Assembly (NCBI GenBank): GCA_034434895.1
Contig: DAOTYI010000011.1
Span: 1 to 30,514, forward strand
Length of the DNA: 30,514 nt
Reading direction: 5' to 3'
DNA from: DAOTXL01 sp034434895
GTDB lineage: Bacteria > Chloroflexota > Anaerolineae > JAAYZQ01
Shown here piece by piece: positions 6,596 to 15,097 of the stretch. The translations under genes and the position numbers were made by a program. The notes beneath the pieces are model-generated. The model saw only the letters and a program-made list of their open reading frames with translations. It was not told where the DNA came from and made no database searches. Within the stretch, counting starts at the first letter, position 1. Each line of letters begins with the position of its first letter.

Positions 6596-7864
6596 TCAAT
6601 GGTGAATGGCCCAGCCACGCATCCGGCTGAGCGCCGCCAGAGCGCGGTCAAGAGCGCCCAAAACCTCTTCGGCTTCCAGGTCACCCATGATCAGCGGTGG
6701 CAGGAACTGGAGGACGCGCGGGTCGTTGTTGGCATAGATGGCCAGCACACCCTGGTCAAAGATCAGCCGGGTCATCAGCGGGCCACAACTTTCGTCAGGG
6801 AAAAGCAGGCCGATCATCAGCCCCAATTGCCGGACCTCGACCAGGGTTTCGGGGTAACGCTGGCGTAACTGCTCAAAGCCGCTGGCAAAACGGTCGGCCA
6901 GCTCGTTCACCCGCTTCAGGAAAGCCGGCCTGGCGGTGATCTCCAGCACCTTGAGGGCCACGGCACAGCCCACCTCGGCCCCGCCAAAGGTGGAGATGTG
7001 GATGAAGGGATGTTCGTGCAGAAAGGTGTTCAGTTCGGCGCGGTAGCAGGTGGCAGCCATGGGGTAGAGGCCGCCGCTCAGCCCCTTGCCGGTCACCAGG
7101 ATGTCGGGCGCGACGCCCCAGTGCTCGATGGCCCACATCCGGCCGGTGCGCCCCAGGCCGCTCTGCACTTCATCGGCGATCAGCAACACGCCATGACGGT
7201 CACACAGGGCACGCAGTTCGGGAAAGTAGTCAGGTGGGGCGATGGGCATCCCCAGCGTGGCCGGTACCGTCTCCAGGATGACGGCCGCTATCTCGTCGCC
7301 GATGTGAGCGGCAACAGCTTCCAGGTCGCCAAAGGGCACCTGGCGGAAGCCGGGGGCCAGCGGGCCGAACGGCTCACGATATTGGGGATCGCCGGCAGCC
7401 AGGGCCAGGCCGGTGTGGCCATGATAGCCGCCCCGCGCCGAGAGGATGCCGGGCCGTCGGGTGTGGGCACGGGCCAGCTTGAGGGCAAAATCAATCGCCT
7501 CCCCGCCGCCCACGGCAAAGGTGGTATAGGGCAGGGGACCGGGCATCAGTTCGGCCAGGCGTCTGGCCAGTGCCGCCCGTGGCTCGGACAACAGATGGTG
7601 ATTGCCAATATCCAGCTCGTCGAGAGCCTGCCTGAGGGTTTCAACGATGGCCGGGTGCCGATGGCCCAGGTTGAACACGCCTCCGTTGCAATGGCAGTTG
7701 ATCAGACATTTTCCGCCCTCCACGTCCCAGAGATAGACCCCCTCCCGATGGCCTGGCACAAAGTCCAGGCCATATTGGGCGAAAAAGGCCGCCTTGCCCG
7801 ACGAGACGTGGTCACGGAACCAGGCAATGCTCTCCCCCCTGGCCCGCTGGCCGATGAAAGCCAT
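6596..7864 (-). CDS. Class III PLP-dependent aminotransferase
   Basis: This 422-residue enzyme is a fold-type I, class III aminotransferase of the ornithine/4-aminobutyrate group. The PLP-binding lysine is K260 in ILVTGKGLSGG, and the cofactor-contacting aspartate is D231 in LLIADEVQSGLGRTG. The GGGEAIDFALKLAR segment (119-133) contacts the phosphate, and YHGHTGLALAAGDP follows. The start is ATG 7864, preceded by GGGAGGGG. Upstream reading frame up to 8137 is promoter and hairpin DNA. A good promoter lies at 7895-7923. Substrates cannot be set from sequence; co-transcription with the uncharacterised kinase-like gene hints at a small specialised pathway. Confidence 0.92.
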   Translation of the reverse strand: MAFIGQRARGESIAWFRDHVSSGKAAFFAQYGLDFVPGHREGVYLWDVEGGKCLINCHCNGGVFNLGHRHPAIVETLRQALDELDIGNHHLLSEPRAALARRLAELMPGPLPYTTFAVGGGEAIDFALKLARAHTRRPGILSARGGYHGHTGLALAAGDPQYREPFGPLAPGFRQVPFGDLEAVAAHIGDEIAAVILETVPATLGMPIAPPDYFPELRALCDRHGVLLIADEVQSGLGRTGRMWAIEHWGVAPDILVTGKGLSGGLYPMAATCYRAELNTFLHEHPFIHISTFGGAEVGCAVALKVLEITARPAFLKRVNELADRFASGFEQLRQRYPETLVEVRQLGLMIGLLFPDESCGPLMTRLIFDQGVLAIYANNDPRVLQFLPPLIMGDLEAEEVLGALDRALAALSRMRGWAIHH

Positions 7865-7894
7865 GATCCCCTCCCGCTCCCCAGGGTTGCAGCG

Positions 7895-7923
7895 ATTATA
7901 ACACAAACCGCCAGGAAAGGCAA
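7895..7923 (-). promoter_or_regulatory. Sigma-70 promoter of the aminotransferase operon
   Basis: On the minus strand TTGCCT (7918-7923), a 17-bp spacer and perfect TATAAT (7895-7900) with an extended TGT lie about 30 bp before the ATG at 7864. Confidence 0.8.
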
Positions 7924-7958
7924 GAGCCGGCGTTGGATCACCAGGCAGATTATCGCTC

Positions 7959-7981
7959 GGCGGGGGTCTGTGACCCCCGCC
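7959..7981. repeat. GGTC-TGT-GACC hairpin repeat, copy 1
   Basis: Perfect 10-bp arms GGCGGGGGTC and GACCCCCGCC with loop TGT. It shares the GGTCTGTGACC core but not the outer stem with 18854-18876 and 21552-21568. It lies between divergent promoters. Confidence 0.85.
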
Positions 7982-8010
7982 AGGGAGGGAGCCGCCAGGC
8001 CGGTGCCCTT

Positions 8011-8038
8011 GTAGGGCAACTGCGAGCAGTTGCCCTAC
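8011..8038. repeat. GTAGGGCAACTGC palindromic repeat, copy 2
   Basis: Perfect 13-bp arms GTAGGGCAACTGC (8011-8023) and GCAGTTGCCCTAC (8026-8038) with loop GA. It is the same element as 20262-20289, and sits 21 bp upstream of the polX -35 box. Confidence 0.9.
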
Positions 8039-8059
8039 TTTGAGAACAGGCCGAAAGGT

Positions 8060-8088
8060 TTGACATTTCGCCTGACTCCGCATATAAT
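8060..8088 (+). promoter_or_regulatory. Consensus sigma-70 promoter of the polX operon
   Basis: TTGACA (8060-8065), a 17-bp spacer and TATAAT (8083-8088) match the consensus at all twelve positions. Transcription should start near 8095. This excludes the upstream in-frame ATGs at 8030 and 8087 as starts of polX. Confidence 0.92.
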
Positions 8089-8161
8089 GAGCCTGGAAGT
8101 TGAGTCGAGGACCTTTCCGAAACAGGAGCAACTGCATAAGCTCCGAAATGAGCTTTCAGCC

Positions 8162-9925
8162 ATGACCAACCGCGAACTGGCCGATATTTTCAACCGGATC
8201 GGCGACATGTTGGACATCCTGGGCGAGAACCGCTTCAAGGTGCTGGCCTACCACCGTGCCGCCGACCAGATCCTCCACCTGGGGCAGGATATTCGCGCCT
8301 GCTGGCAGGCCGGGACGCTACAACAGATCCCCGGCATCGGCCCGGCCATCGCGGAAAAGATTGACGAACTGCTGACCACCGGCCGGCTGGAATTCTATGA
8401 GCGATTGCAGGATCAGGTGCCGGCCGGCGTCGTCTCGCTGCTGGAAATCCCCGACGTGGGGCCTAAAACGGCCCGGTTGCTGTGGGAACGGCTGGGCTTG
8501 CAGAGCGTGGCCGAAGTCGAGCAGGCGGCACGGGCCGGGAAGCTACGCACGCTGCCTGGATTAGGGGCCAAATCGGAGGCCAGGATCCTGGCCGGCATCG
8601 AGGCGCTGTACCGGCGCAGCGACCGCATCCCGCTGGGCACCGCCTGGCCGGTGGCCGCCGACCTGGTGGAAGGGTTAAAAGCCCGATGTGCCGAGGTGGT
8701 GGACGCCGCCGTCGCCGGCAGCCTGCGGCGGATGCGCTCCACCATCGGCGACATTGACCTGCTGGCCGCCTCCGAGTCACCGGCGGCGGTGATGCGCGCG
8801 TTCAGCAGCCATCCCCATGTGGCCGAACTGCTGCTCAGCGGCCCGACCAAGACCAGCGTCCGGCTGCACAACGGCCTGCAGGCCGACCTGCGCGTCCTGG
8901 AGCCGCAGCGTTGGGGCGCGGCCCTGCAATACTTTACCGGCAGTCAGGCGCACAACATCCGCCTGCGCGAACTGGCCCAAAAACAGGGCCTCAGCCTGAG
9001 CGAGTACGGCTTTAAGCGGCAGGATGGCAGCGAAATCGTGTGCCGGACAGAAGAAGAGGTGTACAGGACGCTGGGCCTGCCCTGGATCCCCCCTGAACTC
9101 CGCGAAGACCGGGGCGAGATTCAGGCCGCGCTGGCCGGCACATTGCCCCACCTGATCGAATGGGATGATATTCAGGGCGACCTGCACGTCCACAGCAACT
9201 GGAGCGACGGCGCCGGCACCCTGGCCGAGATGGCCGAGGCGGCGCGAGCCAAAGGCTACCGCTACCTGGTCATCTCCGACCACACCCAAAGCCTGGGCGT
9301 GGCGCGGGGCCTGACCCCGGAACGGCTGCGCGAACAGCGGGCCGAGATTGACGCTCTGAATGCGCAGTGGGACGATTTTGTCCTGCTCCAGGGCTGTGAG
9401 CTGGAGATCAAGGCCGACGGCAGCCTGGACCTGCCTGACGAGCTGCTGGCCGGGCTGGATTTCGTGGTCGCCTCGGTGCACAGTTCGCTGCGGCAGGACC
9501 CGGCGCAGATCACCGCCCGGGTGATGAACGCCATCCACCATCCCTGCGTGGATGTGATCGGCCATCCGTCGGGACGGATCCTGGGCCAACGTGAAGAGAG
9601 CGCCGTGGACCTGGAGGCCATCATCCGCGCCGCCGCCGAAAGCGGCACGGCGCTGGAGGTGAACAGCATCCCTGCCCGCCTCGACCTGGACGACCTGCAT
9701 GTGCGGCGGGCGGTCGAGATGGGGGTCAAACTGGCCATCAACAGCGATGCCCACCACCCCGCCGGGCTGGACAGCCTGCCCTTCGGCCTGGCCACGGCCC
9801 GGCGCGGCTGGGCGACGGCCGGCGATGTGCTCAACACCCTGACCCTGGAGCAGCTCCGCGCCTGGCGGCAGGCCCGGATCACAGGGGCAACAGATTCTGA
9901 ACCACCACGAGGAGGAAGAGGATGA
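8162..9925 (+). CDS. polX: DNA polymerase/3'-5' exonuclease PolX
   Basis: PolX is a family X repair polymerase fused to a PHP exonuclease, acting in gap filling and base-excision or end-joining repair. The 587-residue protein opens with MTNRELADIFNRIGDMLDIL (8-kDa-like domain). It has helix-hairpin-helix motifs IPGIGPAIAEKI, IPDVGPKTARLL and LPGLGAKSEARI. The polymerase palm is GSLRRMRSTIGDIDLL with the D-x-D near residue 197. The PHP domain starts at GDLHVHSNWSDG (about 339), continues with ISDHTQSLGVA and ends with INSDAHHP. Length is typical of bacterial PolX. The start is ATG 8162, downstream of the transcription start. Its stop overlaps the next ATG (ATGA), so it heads a coupled five-gene operon. 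Confidence 0.96.
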   Translation: MTNRELADIFNRIGDMLDILGENRFKVLAYHRAADQILHLGQDIRACWQAGTLQQIPGIGPAIAEKIDELLTTGRLEFYERLQDQVPAGVVSLLEIPDVGPKTARLLWERLGLQSVAEVEQAARAGKLRTLPGLGAKSEARILAGIEALYRRSDRIPLGTAWPVAADLVEGLKARCAEVVDAAVAGSLRRMRSTIGDIDLLAASESPAAVMRAFSSHPHVAELLLSGPTKTSVRLHNGLQADLRVLEPQRWGAALQYFTGSQAHNIRLRELAQKQGLSLSEYGFKRQDGSEIVCRTEEEVYRTLGLPWIPPELREDRGEIQAALAGTLPHLIEWDDIQGDLHVHSNWSDGAGTLAEMAEAARAKGYRYLVISDHTQSLGVARGLTPERLREQRAEIDALNAQWDDFVLLQGCELEIKADGSLDLPDELLAGLDFVVASVHSSLRQDPAQITARVMNAIHHPCVDVIGHPSGRILGQREESAVDLEAIIRAAAESGTALEVNSIPARLDLDDLHVRRAVEMGVKLAINSDAHHPAGLDSLPFGLATARRGWATAGDVLNTLTLEQLRAWRQARITGATDSEPPRGGRG

Positions 9926-10509
9926 CCCAATACGATGCCGGTCCCGGTGAATGGAGCGACCGCCCCTGGGAGTCGCCCGACAAGAAACCCAGGCCCCATG
10001 CCCGCCGACGACGGGTGACCCTGCCGCCCTGGGCGCTGTTGGCCATCCTGGTGGGCATCCTTATCCTGCTGTGCGCGGGGCTGATTCTGATCGTCAAAGC
10101 CATCAAGGGAGGTGACAGGGCGACCCCAACCCCGCCTGCCACGGCCACCCGGCCCGCCTCCCCCACTGCCACACCCCCGGCCATCGCCCCGACGGCCGTC
10201 ATCACCCGGACCCCGACGGCCACGGTGGCCTTGCCGCTGCCGGGTACACCCGGACCCACCCCCTTGATCCAGATCGCTCCAGGGGCTCTGGTCGTGGTCC
10301 AGGGCACCACCGGCGCCGGATTGAACCTGCGCCAACAGCCAACAACCTATTCCCGGATCGAAACCACGGTCAGAGAGGGGACCGTGCTGCTTGTGTTGGA
10401 CGGCCCCACAGAAGCGGATGGCTATGTGTGGTGGAAACTCCGCTCGCCGGAGGGGAAGGAAGGCTGGGGCGCGGCCAACTGGCTGGTGCTCAAGATCGGG
10501 CAGGACTGA
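9922..10509 (+). CDS. Single-pass membrane protein with SH3b domain
   Basis: This 195-residue protein has a charged cytoplasmic N-terminus (RRRR near residue 30), one membrane helix (about 36-60), a Thr/Pro/Ala-rich linker (about 67-118) and a C-terminal bacterial SH3 domain. The last part includes GLNLRQQPTTYSRIETTVREG...VWWKLRSPEGKEGWGAANWL, the usual SH3_3 signature. Such domains bind cell-wall or other peptides; no enzymatic domain is present. The start ATG overlaps the polX stop, with AGGAGG upstream. Its stop overlaps the start of the next gene. The link to DNA repair is unclear and may reflect simple co-transcription. Confidence 0.88.
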   Translation: MTQYDAGPGEWSDRPWESPDKKPRPHARRRRVTLPPWALLAILVGILILLCAGLILIVKAIKGGDRATPTPPATATRPASPTATPPAIAPTAVITRTPTATVALPLPGTPGPTPLIQIAPGALVVVQGTTGAGLNLRQQPTTYSRIETTVREGTVLLVLDGPTEADGYVWWKLRSPEGKEGWGAANWLVLKIGQD

Positions 10510-11066
10510 TGATCCTCCTCAAAGGGTTGCGCATCCTGGGGCAGCGGCTCTTCGGACAGGGCCTGCGGGTCACCTTTTGGTGGGCCGCCGATCACATGGT
10601 CCGCCTTCTCAGCGGCGCGCCCATCCGTCGCGTCAGCCAGATCACGCCCCAGTTACATGTCGGCGGGCAGTACCGGCGGCGCGGCTGGCCGACGTTGGCC
10701 GCACGGGGCATCACTGCCGTGGTCAACCTCCGCCTGGAGTTTGACGATAACCACCACGGCATCGCCCCACCCCGTTACCTCCATCTGCCGACGGTGGATG
10801 ACGAGGCGCCCACCCTGGCCCAGTTGCGGCAGGGGGTCTCGTTCATCGCCGAGGAGATCGGGAGCGGAGGCGGGGTGTATATCCATTGCAAGTCAGGGGT
10901 GGGCCGGGCAGCCACCATGGCCGCTGCCTACCTGGTCAGCACCGGCCTGACGCCCGATCAGGCCTGGAAGCGCCTCCGCCAGCACCGCCCCTTTATCCGT
11001 CCGACGGCCGCCCAGATCGCCCAGATCGAGCGCTTTGCCGCCGAAGTCAAAAATGGAAAGGAGTGA
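10509..11066 (+). CDS. Dual-specificity protein phosphatase
   Basis: This 185-residue protein has the Cys-based phosphatase loop HCKSGVGR (C127 to R133, C-X5-R) and a candidate general-acid aspartate in LPTVDDEAP (97-98). The leading QITPQLHVGGQ and GITAVVNLR are typical of the DSP fold. A short amphipathic or hydrophobic N-terminus (about 1-35) may associate with the membrane. It removes phosphate from protein Ser/Thr/Tyr or from small phosphoesters; the substrate is unknown. The ATG overlaps the preceding stop (10507-10511), indicating translational coupling. The MBL-fold gene begins 5 bp downstream. Confidence 0.9.
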   Translation: MILLKGLRILGQRLFGQGLRVTFWWAADHMVRLLSGAPIRRVSQITPQLHVGGQYRRRGWPTLAARGITAVVNLRLEFDDNHHGIAPPRYLHLPTVDDEAPTLAQLRQGVSFIAEEIGSGGGVYIHCKSGVGRAATMAAAYLVSTGLTPDQAWKRLRQHRPFIRPTAAQIAQIERFAAEVKNGKE

Positions 11067-11071
11067 AAATC

Positions 11072-11709
11072 ATGCAGGCAGAAGAACTGGTCAAAAAATT
11101 GCACTGGCTGGGACATGACAGCTTTCGGCTGGAGGGACCACCGATCCTCTATTTTGACCCCTGGAAACTGAAGGGCAGGCTGCCGACCGCCGATCTGGTG
11201 CTGGTCAGCCACGAACATTTTGACCACTGTTCCCCTGACGATGTGAAGAAGGTCAGCGGCCCCAAAACTGTGGTCGTGGCCGGCGGTGAGGCGGCGGACA
11301 GGCTGCCTGGAGCGCAGGCCGTCCGCCCCGGTGACCGCCTGACCGTCGCCGGGGTCGAAATCGAGGCGGTCCATGCCTACAACCTCAACAAGTTCCGCGA
11401 ACCGGGCGTGCCTTTCCATCCCCGCCAGGCCGGGCATGTCGGGTTCATTGTCACCCTGGACGGGGTGCGCCTCTACTTTGCCGGCGATACCGACCACATC
11501 CCGGAGATGGCGGACATCGCCTGTGATGTGGCGCTGCTGCCGGTAAGCGGCATCTATGTCATGACCGCTGAGGAGGCAGCCGAGGCAGCCCGCACCCTCA
11601 AACCCGAAATTGTGGTGCCGATGCACTACGGCGCCGGCATCGGCACGGCCGATGATGGGACCCGCTTCCGCGACCTGTATGGCGGCCGGGTCGTCATCCT
11701 GGAGGCCCG

Positions 11710-11713
<4 letters not shown>
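11072..11713 (+). CDS. MBL-fold metal-dependent hydrolase (UPF0173-like)
   Basis: This 213-residue protein belongs to the small metallo-beta-lactamase-fold hydrolases. Metal ligands are visible in LVSHEHFDHCSPDD (H47, H49, D51, H52), YFAGDTDHIPEM (Asp) and VVPMHYG (His). The opening LHWLGHDSFRLEGP and LYFDPWKL are characteristic of the UPF0173/YtkL group. It is cytoplasmic and of unknown substrate. The start is ATG 11072 with an AAGGAG site ten bases upstream. Its last codon overlaps the GTG start of the Nudix gene. It belongs to the polX operon. Confidence 0.9.
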
Positions 11714-12348
<635 letters not shown>

Positions 12349-12369
12349 AGATGGGCAAAATCCTTTTTA

Positions 12370-12525
12370 CACCGCAGAGGCGTGCGGGCCCGGCGGTGAA
12401 AGCTTGTCTGAAAACCACCAAGACACAAAGGACACCAGGGGGCACCATGCGGTTTTTATTCGTTTCCTTCGTGTTCCTTTGTGGCCTTTGTGTCTTTGTG
12501 GTAAGCTTTTCAGACCGGCTCTGAG
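12370..12525. repeat. Composite dispersed repeats in the Nudix-carboxylase gap
   Basis: The first part (12370-12398) is a degenerate hairpin of the CACCGCAGAGG..CGGTG type. The second (12401-12525) has a left arm AGCTTGTCTGAAAACCACC followed by AAGACACAAAGGACAC, and a right arm with CCTTTGTGTCTTTGTGGT then AAGCTTTTCAGAC. The element fills nearly all of the 187-bp gap and lies next to the ribosome site of the following gene. Confidence 0.85.
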
Positions 12526-12535
12526 AGAGGAACGG

Positions 12536-14086
12536 ATGGAAGTACACGATCTGAACGACGAGTTGCGGCGCCGCCGCCAGGCGCTGCGCCAGGGGGGAGG
12601 CCCCAGGGCGATTGAACAGCAGCACGCCAAAGGGAAACTCACCGCCCGCGAGCGGCTCGAGCGGTTGCTGGACCCCGGCAGCTTTCAGGAGATCGATCCC
12701 TATATCACCCACCGCCACACCGCCTTCGGTCTGGATGAAAAGCGGTTCCCCGGCGACGCCGTCGTGGTCGGCCTGGGGCGGATAGAGGGCCGCCAGGTGG
12801 CCATCGCCGCCCAGGATTTCACCGTCATCGGCGGCTCGTTTTCAGAAGCGCAGGCCCAAAAGGTATGCAGGGTGCTGGACCTGGCCATCGGCTCCGGCTT
12901 TCCCTTTATTTTCCTGAACGATTCGGTCGGGGCGCGCATCCAGGAAGGGGTGTGGAGCCTGGCCGGCTACAGCGAACTGTTCTGGCGCAACACCCAGGCC
13001 AGCGGCGTCATCCCCCAGATCAGTGTCATGCTCGGCCCGTGCGCCGGCGGATCGGTCTACTCCCCCGGCCTGACCGATTTTGTCATCATGACGCAGGGCC
13101 TCAGCTATATGTTTATCACCGGCCCGGATGTGATCAAGACGGTAACCGGCGAGGAGGTGGATTTCGAGAGGCTGGGCGGAGCCCAGGTCCACGCCGCCGT
13201 CAGCGGGGTGGCGCACTTTGTGGCGGCTGACGAAGGGGAGGCTTTTGCCCTCACCCGCCGCCTGTTGGGCTATCTGCCGGCCAACAACGCCACGCCGCCG
13301 GCCCGCCTGCCCCCCACCGATGACCCGGCCCGCGCCGATCCGGCCCTGGACAGCCTGGTGCCGCTGGAGGACACCCAATCCTACGACATCCGCCAGGCCA
13401 TCACCCGCATCTTTGACCTGGAGAGCTTTTTCGAGGTGCAGGCGCTCTTTGCCCCCAATGCCGTTGTGGGCTTTGCCCGGCTCAACGGCGAAGTGGTGGG
13501 GGTGGTCGCCAATCAACCGGCCTGGCTGGCCGGAGTGCTCGACATTGATGCTTCCGACAAGATCGCCCGCTTTGTGCGCTTCTGTGACGCCTTCAACATC
13601 CCGCTGGTCACCTTTGTAGACTGCCCTGGCTTTATGCCCGGCACAGTGCAGGAACATGGCGGCATCATCCGCCACGGGGCCAAGATCGTGTATGCCTATT
13701 CCGAAGCGACCGTGCCCAAGGTGTGCGTGGTCACCCGCAAGGCTTACGGCGGGGCCTACATTGTCATGAGCAGCAAATATGTGCGCACCGATCTGGTCTT
13801 TGCCTGGCCGACGGCTGAAATCGCAGTGCTGGGCGCCGAGGGAGCGGCCAACATCCTCTACCGCCGACAGCTGGCCGAAGCCGAGAACCCCGAAGAGCTG
13901 AAGGCCCGGTTCATGGCCGAGTACCGCCAGCAGTTCGGCAGTCCCTACGCGGCCGCAGCCAGCGGCCATGTGGACGACGTGATCCTGCCCAGTGAGACGA
14001 GGGCCAGGCTGGTGGCCGCGCTGGATTTCCTGCGGGACAAGCAGGCAGCCTCGCTGCCCAAGAAGCATGGTTGTATGCCGGTGTAA
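12536..14086 (+). CDS. Acyl-CoA carboxyltransferase (PccB/MmdA type)
   Basis: This 516-residue protein is a biotin-dependent carboxyltransferase of the propionyl-CoA carboxylase beta / methylmalonyl-CoA decarboxylase alpha family. Landmarks are HAKGKLTARERLERLLDPGS near the start, then DFTVIGGSFSEAQAQKV, NDSVGARIQEGV, GPCAGGSVYSPGLTDFVIM and FITGPDVIKTVTGEEV in the first half. In the second half are DIDASDKIARFVRFCDAFN, FVDCPGFMPGTVQEHGGIIR and RKAYGGAYIVMSSK, with the C-terminal KKHGCMPV. The start is ATG 12536, with GAGAGAGG upstream. It is followed by an OadG-like and a biotin carrier gene. Absence of a beta subunit leaves open whether it works as carboxylase or decarboxylase. Confidence 0.94.
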   Translation: MEVHDLNDELRRRRQALRQGGGPRAIEQQHAKGKLTARERLERLLDPGSFQEIDPYITHRHTAFGLDEKRFPGDAVVVGLGRIEGRQVAIAAQDFTVIGGSFSEAQAQKVCRVLDLAIGSGFPFIFLNDSVGARIQEGVWSLAGYSELFWRNTQASGVIPQISVMLGPCAGGSVYSPGLTDFVIMTQGLSYMFITGPDVIKTVTGEEVDFERLGGAQVHAAVSGVAHFVAADEGEAFALTRRLLGYLPANNATPPARLPPTDDPARADPALDSLVPLEDTQSYDIRQAITRIFDLESFFEVQALFAPNAVVGFARLNGEVVGVVANQPAWLAGVLDIDASDKIARFVRFCDAFNIPLVTFVDCPGFMPGTVQEHGGIIRHGAKIVYAYSEATVPKVCVVTRKAYGGAYIVMSSKYVRTDLVFAWPTAEIAVLGAEGAANILYRRQLAEAENPEELKARFMAEYRQQFGSPYAAAASGHVDDVILPSETRARLVAALDFLRDKQAASLPKKHGCMPV

Positions 14087-14088
14087 CA

Positions 14089-14123
14089 ATTGGATATTGG
14101 ATATTGGAGATTGGAGGTTGGAA
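14089..14123 (+). repeat. Heptanucleotide tandem array (ATTGGAT/G)
   Basis: Five consecutive 7-bp units: ATTGGAT twice, ATTGGAG twice, and GTTGGAA. They fill the gap between the carboxyltransferase stop and the GTG start at 14125. The fourth unit and the first base of the fifth create the GGAGG (14113-14117) that serves as ribosome site of the next gene. Confidence 0.9.
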
Positions 14124-14124
14124 C

Positions 14125-14460
14125 GTGGGGGCGGGGTTGATGGTGGTGCTGGTGATCACCGCTGTGGGCATGACGTTGCTGTTCCTGGCCCTGGCCTTTT
14201 TCTACGGCCTGTTGTCGTTGCTGACGGCGGCGATCCAGGACCGGAGCCGTGAGCCTGAGCGCAACGCCGCAACAGAGCCGGCTGAAGAGGAAGCACGGCT
14301 CCAGGCCGCAGCATTGGCCGTGGCCCTGGCCCGCGCCGAGGCCGAACTGACGGCCAGCCCGACGACGGGCGAAGCAACCGCCTCCCTGCCGGTAAGCCCC
14401 TGGTGGGCACTCCACCACCAACGCCGACTGACTCCCCACCCCACCCGGAGGAGTGGATGA
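14125..14460 (+). CDS. OadG-like gamma subunit of a biotin-dependent (de)carboxylase
   Basis: This 111-residue protein starts at GTG 14125, seven bases after GGAGG supplied by the heptamer array. It has one N-terminal membrane helix (MGAGLMVVLVITAVGMTLLF and on, about 3-32), then a charged Ala/Glu-rich region. The late segment QAAALAVALARAEAE and PWWALHHQRRL resemble the OadG C-terminus. In sodium-pump decarboxylases the gamma chain anchors and assembles the complex. It sits between the carboxyltransferase and the biotin carrier and overlaps the latter (ATGA), as in mmdA-type operons. The assignment rests mainly on this order and on the single-helix pattern. Confidence 0.75.
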   Translation: MGAGLMVVLVITAVGMTLLFLALAFFYGLLSLLTAAIQDRSREPERNAATEPAEEEARLQAAALAVALARAEAELTASPTTGEATASLPVSPWWALHHQRRLTPHPTRRSG

Positions 14461-14879
14461 AACGATACCAGATCACCCTCAACGACCGCACCTTCGATGT
14501 CCGGCTGTTGTCCGATCCCCGCCAGGAGCAGGTCCAGGTCGAAATAGATGGACAGACCTTCACCGTCGGGGTCAGGGTCGTTCCTCCGGCCGGGCCGTTG
14601 ACCGCACCCACATCCGACTCCGCCCCACCTGCCCTCCGGCCAACAGAGGCCGTTCTGCCTGCGGCAGGCACGCTGACCGCCCCGCTGCCCGGCACGGTCA
14701 AGTCGGTCGCCGTCCGGCCCGGACAGGCGGTGGCCAGGGGGGACGAACTGCTGGTGATCGAGGCGATGAAGATGGACAATCTGATCCGCGCCCCCCAGGA
14801 GGGGATCATCGCCGATGTCTATGTCGCTCCGGGCCAACGCATCGCCCACGGCGAGCCGCTGTTGAGCTATCGCCGTTAG
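14457..14879 (+). CDS. Biotin carboxyl carrier protein
   Basis: This 140-residue protein carries the biotinyl domain in its second half. The biotin-attachment lysine is K105 in VIEAMKMDN. The domain opens with LTAPLPGTVKSVAVRPGQAV and ends with VYVAPGQRIAHGEPLLSY. The first ~40 residues form a small beta-rich domain (MKRYQITLNDRTFDVRLL...), followed by a Pro/Ala-rich linker (about 42-72), as in the carriers of methylmalonyl-CoA decarboxylase and transcarboxylase. It moves CO2 between active sites as carboxybiotin. The ATG at 14457 overlaps the gamma-subunit stop and GGAGGAG precedes it. No biotin carboxylase gene is in the window. Confidence 0.93.
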   Translation: MKRYQITLNDRTFDVRLLSDPRQEQVQVEIDGQTFTVGVRVVPPAGPLTAPTSDSAPPALRPTEAVLPAAGTLTAPLPGTVKSVAVRPGQAVARGDELLVIEAMKMDNLIRAPQEGIIADVYVAPGQRIAHGEPLLSYRR

Positions 14880-14904
14880 CAACCTGTTGAGAGGCAATCC
14901 AGGC

Positions 14905-14933
14905 TTGACTATTTGGGCGAAAAGAGATATCAT
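14905..14933 (+). promoter_or_regulatory. Sigma-70 promoter of the thioredoxin-like/ArsA locus
   Basis: TTGACT (14905-14910), a 17-bp spacer and TATCAT (14928-14933). Transcription should start near 14940, giving a leader of about 158 nt before the ATG at 15098. Confidence 0.75.
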
Positions 14934-14940
14934 GGTCAAA

Positions 14941-15027
14941 GGGCAGCTACCTGCCCGTTATCCTCCCGCAGGTCAGAAGGCGAGCAGCTCATTGCGGCGC
15001 AAAGATTGCGCCCAAACCTGCGGGTGG
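14941..15027 (+). other. Structured 5' leader of the ArsA-pair locus
   Basis: Immediately after the predicted transcription start is a perfect 6-bp hairpin, GGGCAG CTAC CTGCCC (14941-14956). Next is an imperfect 12-bp stem between 14962-14973 (CCTCCCGCAGGT) and 15016-15027 (ACCTGCGGGTGG, one T-T mismatch). It encloses a 7-bp hairpin GGCGCAA AGA TTGCGCC (14996-15012). The outer stem sequence recurs at 29079-29091/29136-29147, so part of this may be a mobile palindromic repeat rather than a regulator. No known riboswitch class could be matched with confidence. Confidence 0.5.
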
Positions 15028-15097
15028 GCAGGCAGTTACATCAAAGGACGCAGCCAAAGGTTGGGGGAACAGGCCCTAAACCGGCCGACGGAGAACG

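Noticed and set aside
8030..8161. Upstream starts for polX at 8030 or 8087
   Set aside because: Both precede the predicted transcription start; the PolX family start matches the ATG at 8162.
14941..15097. Leader as c-di-GMP-I riboswitch or SRP RNA
   Set aside because: GACGCA and CCTAAACC, or CAGGTCAG and GAGCAGC, give partial word matches only. The required spacing and flanking stems do not line up.
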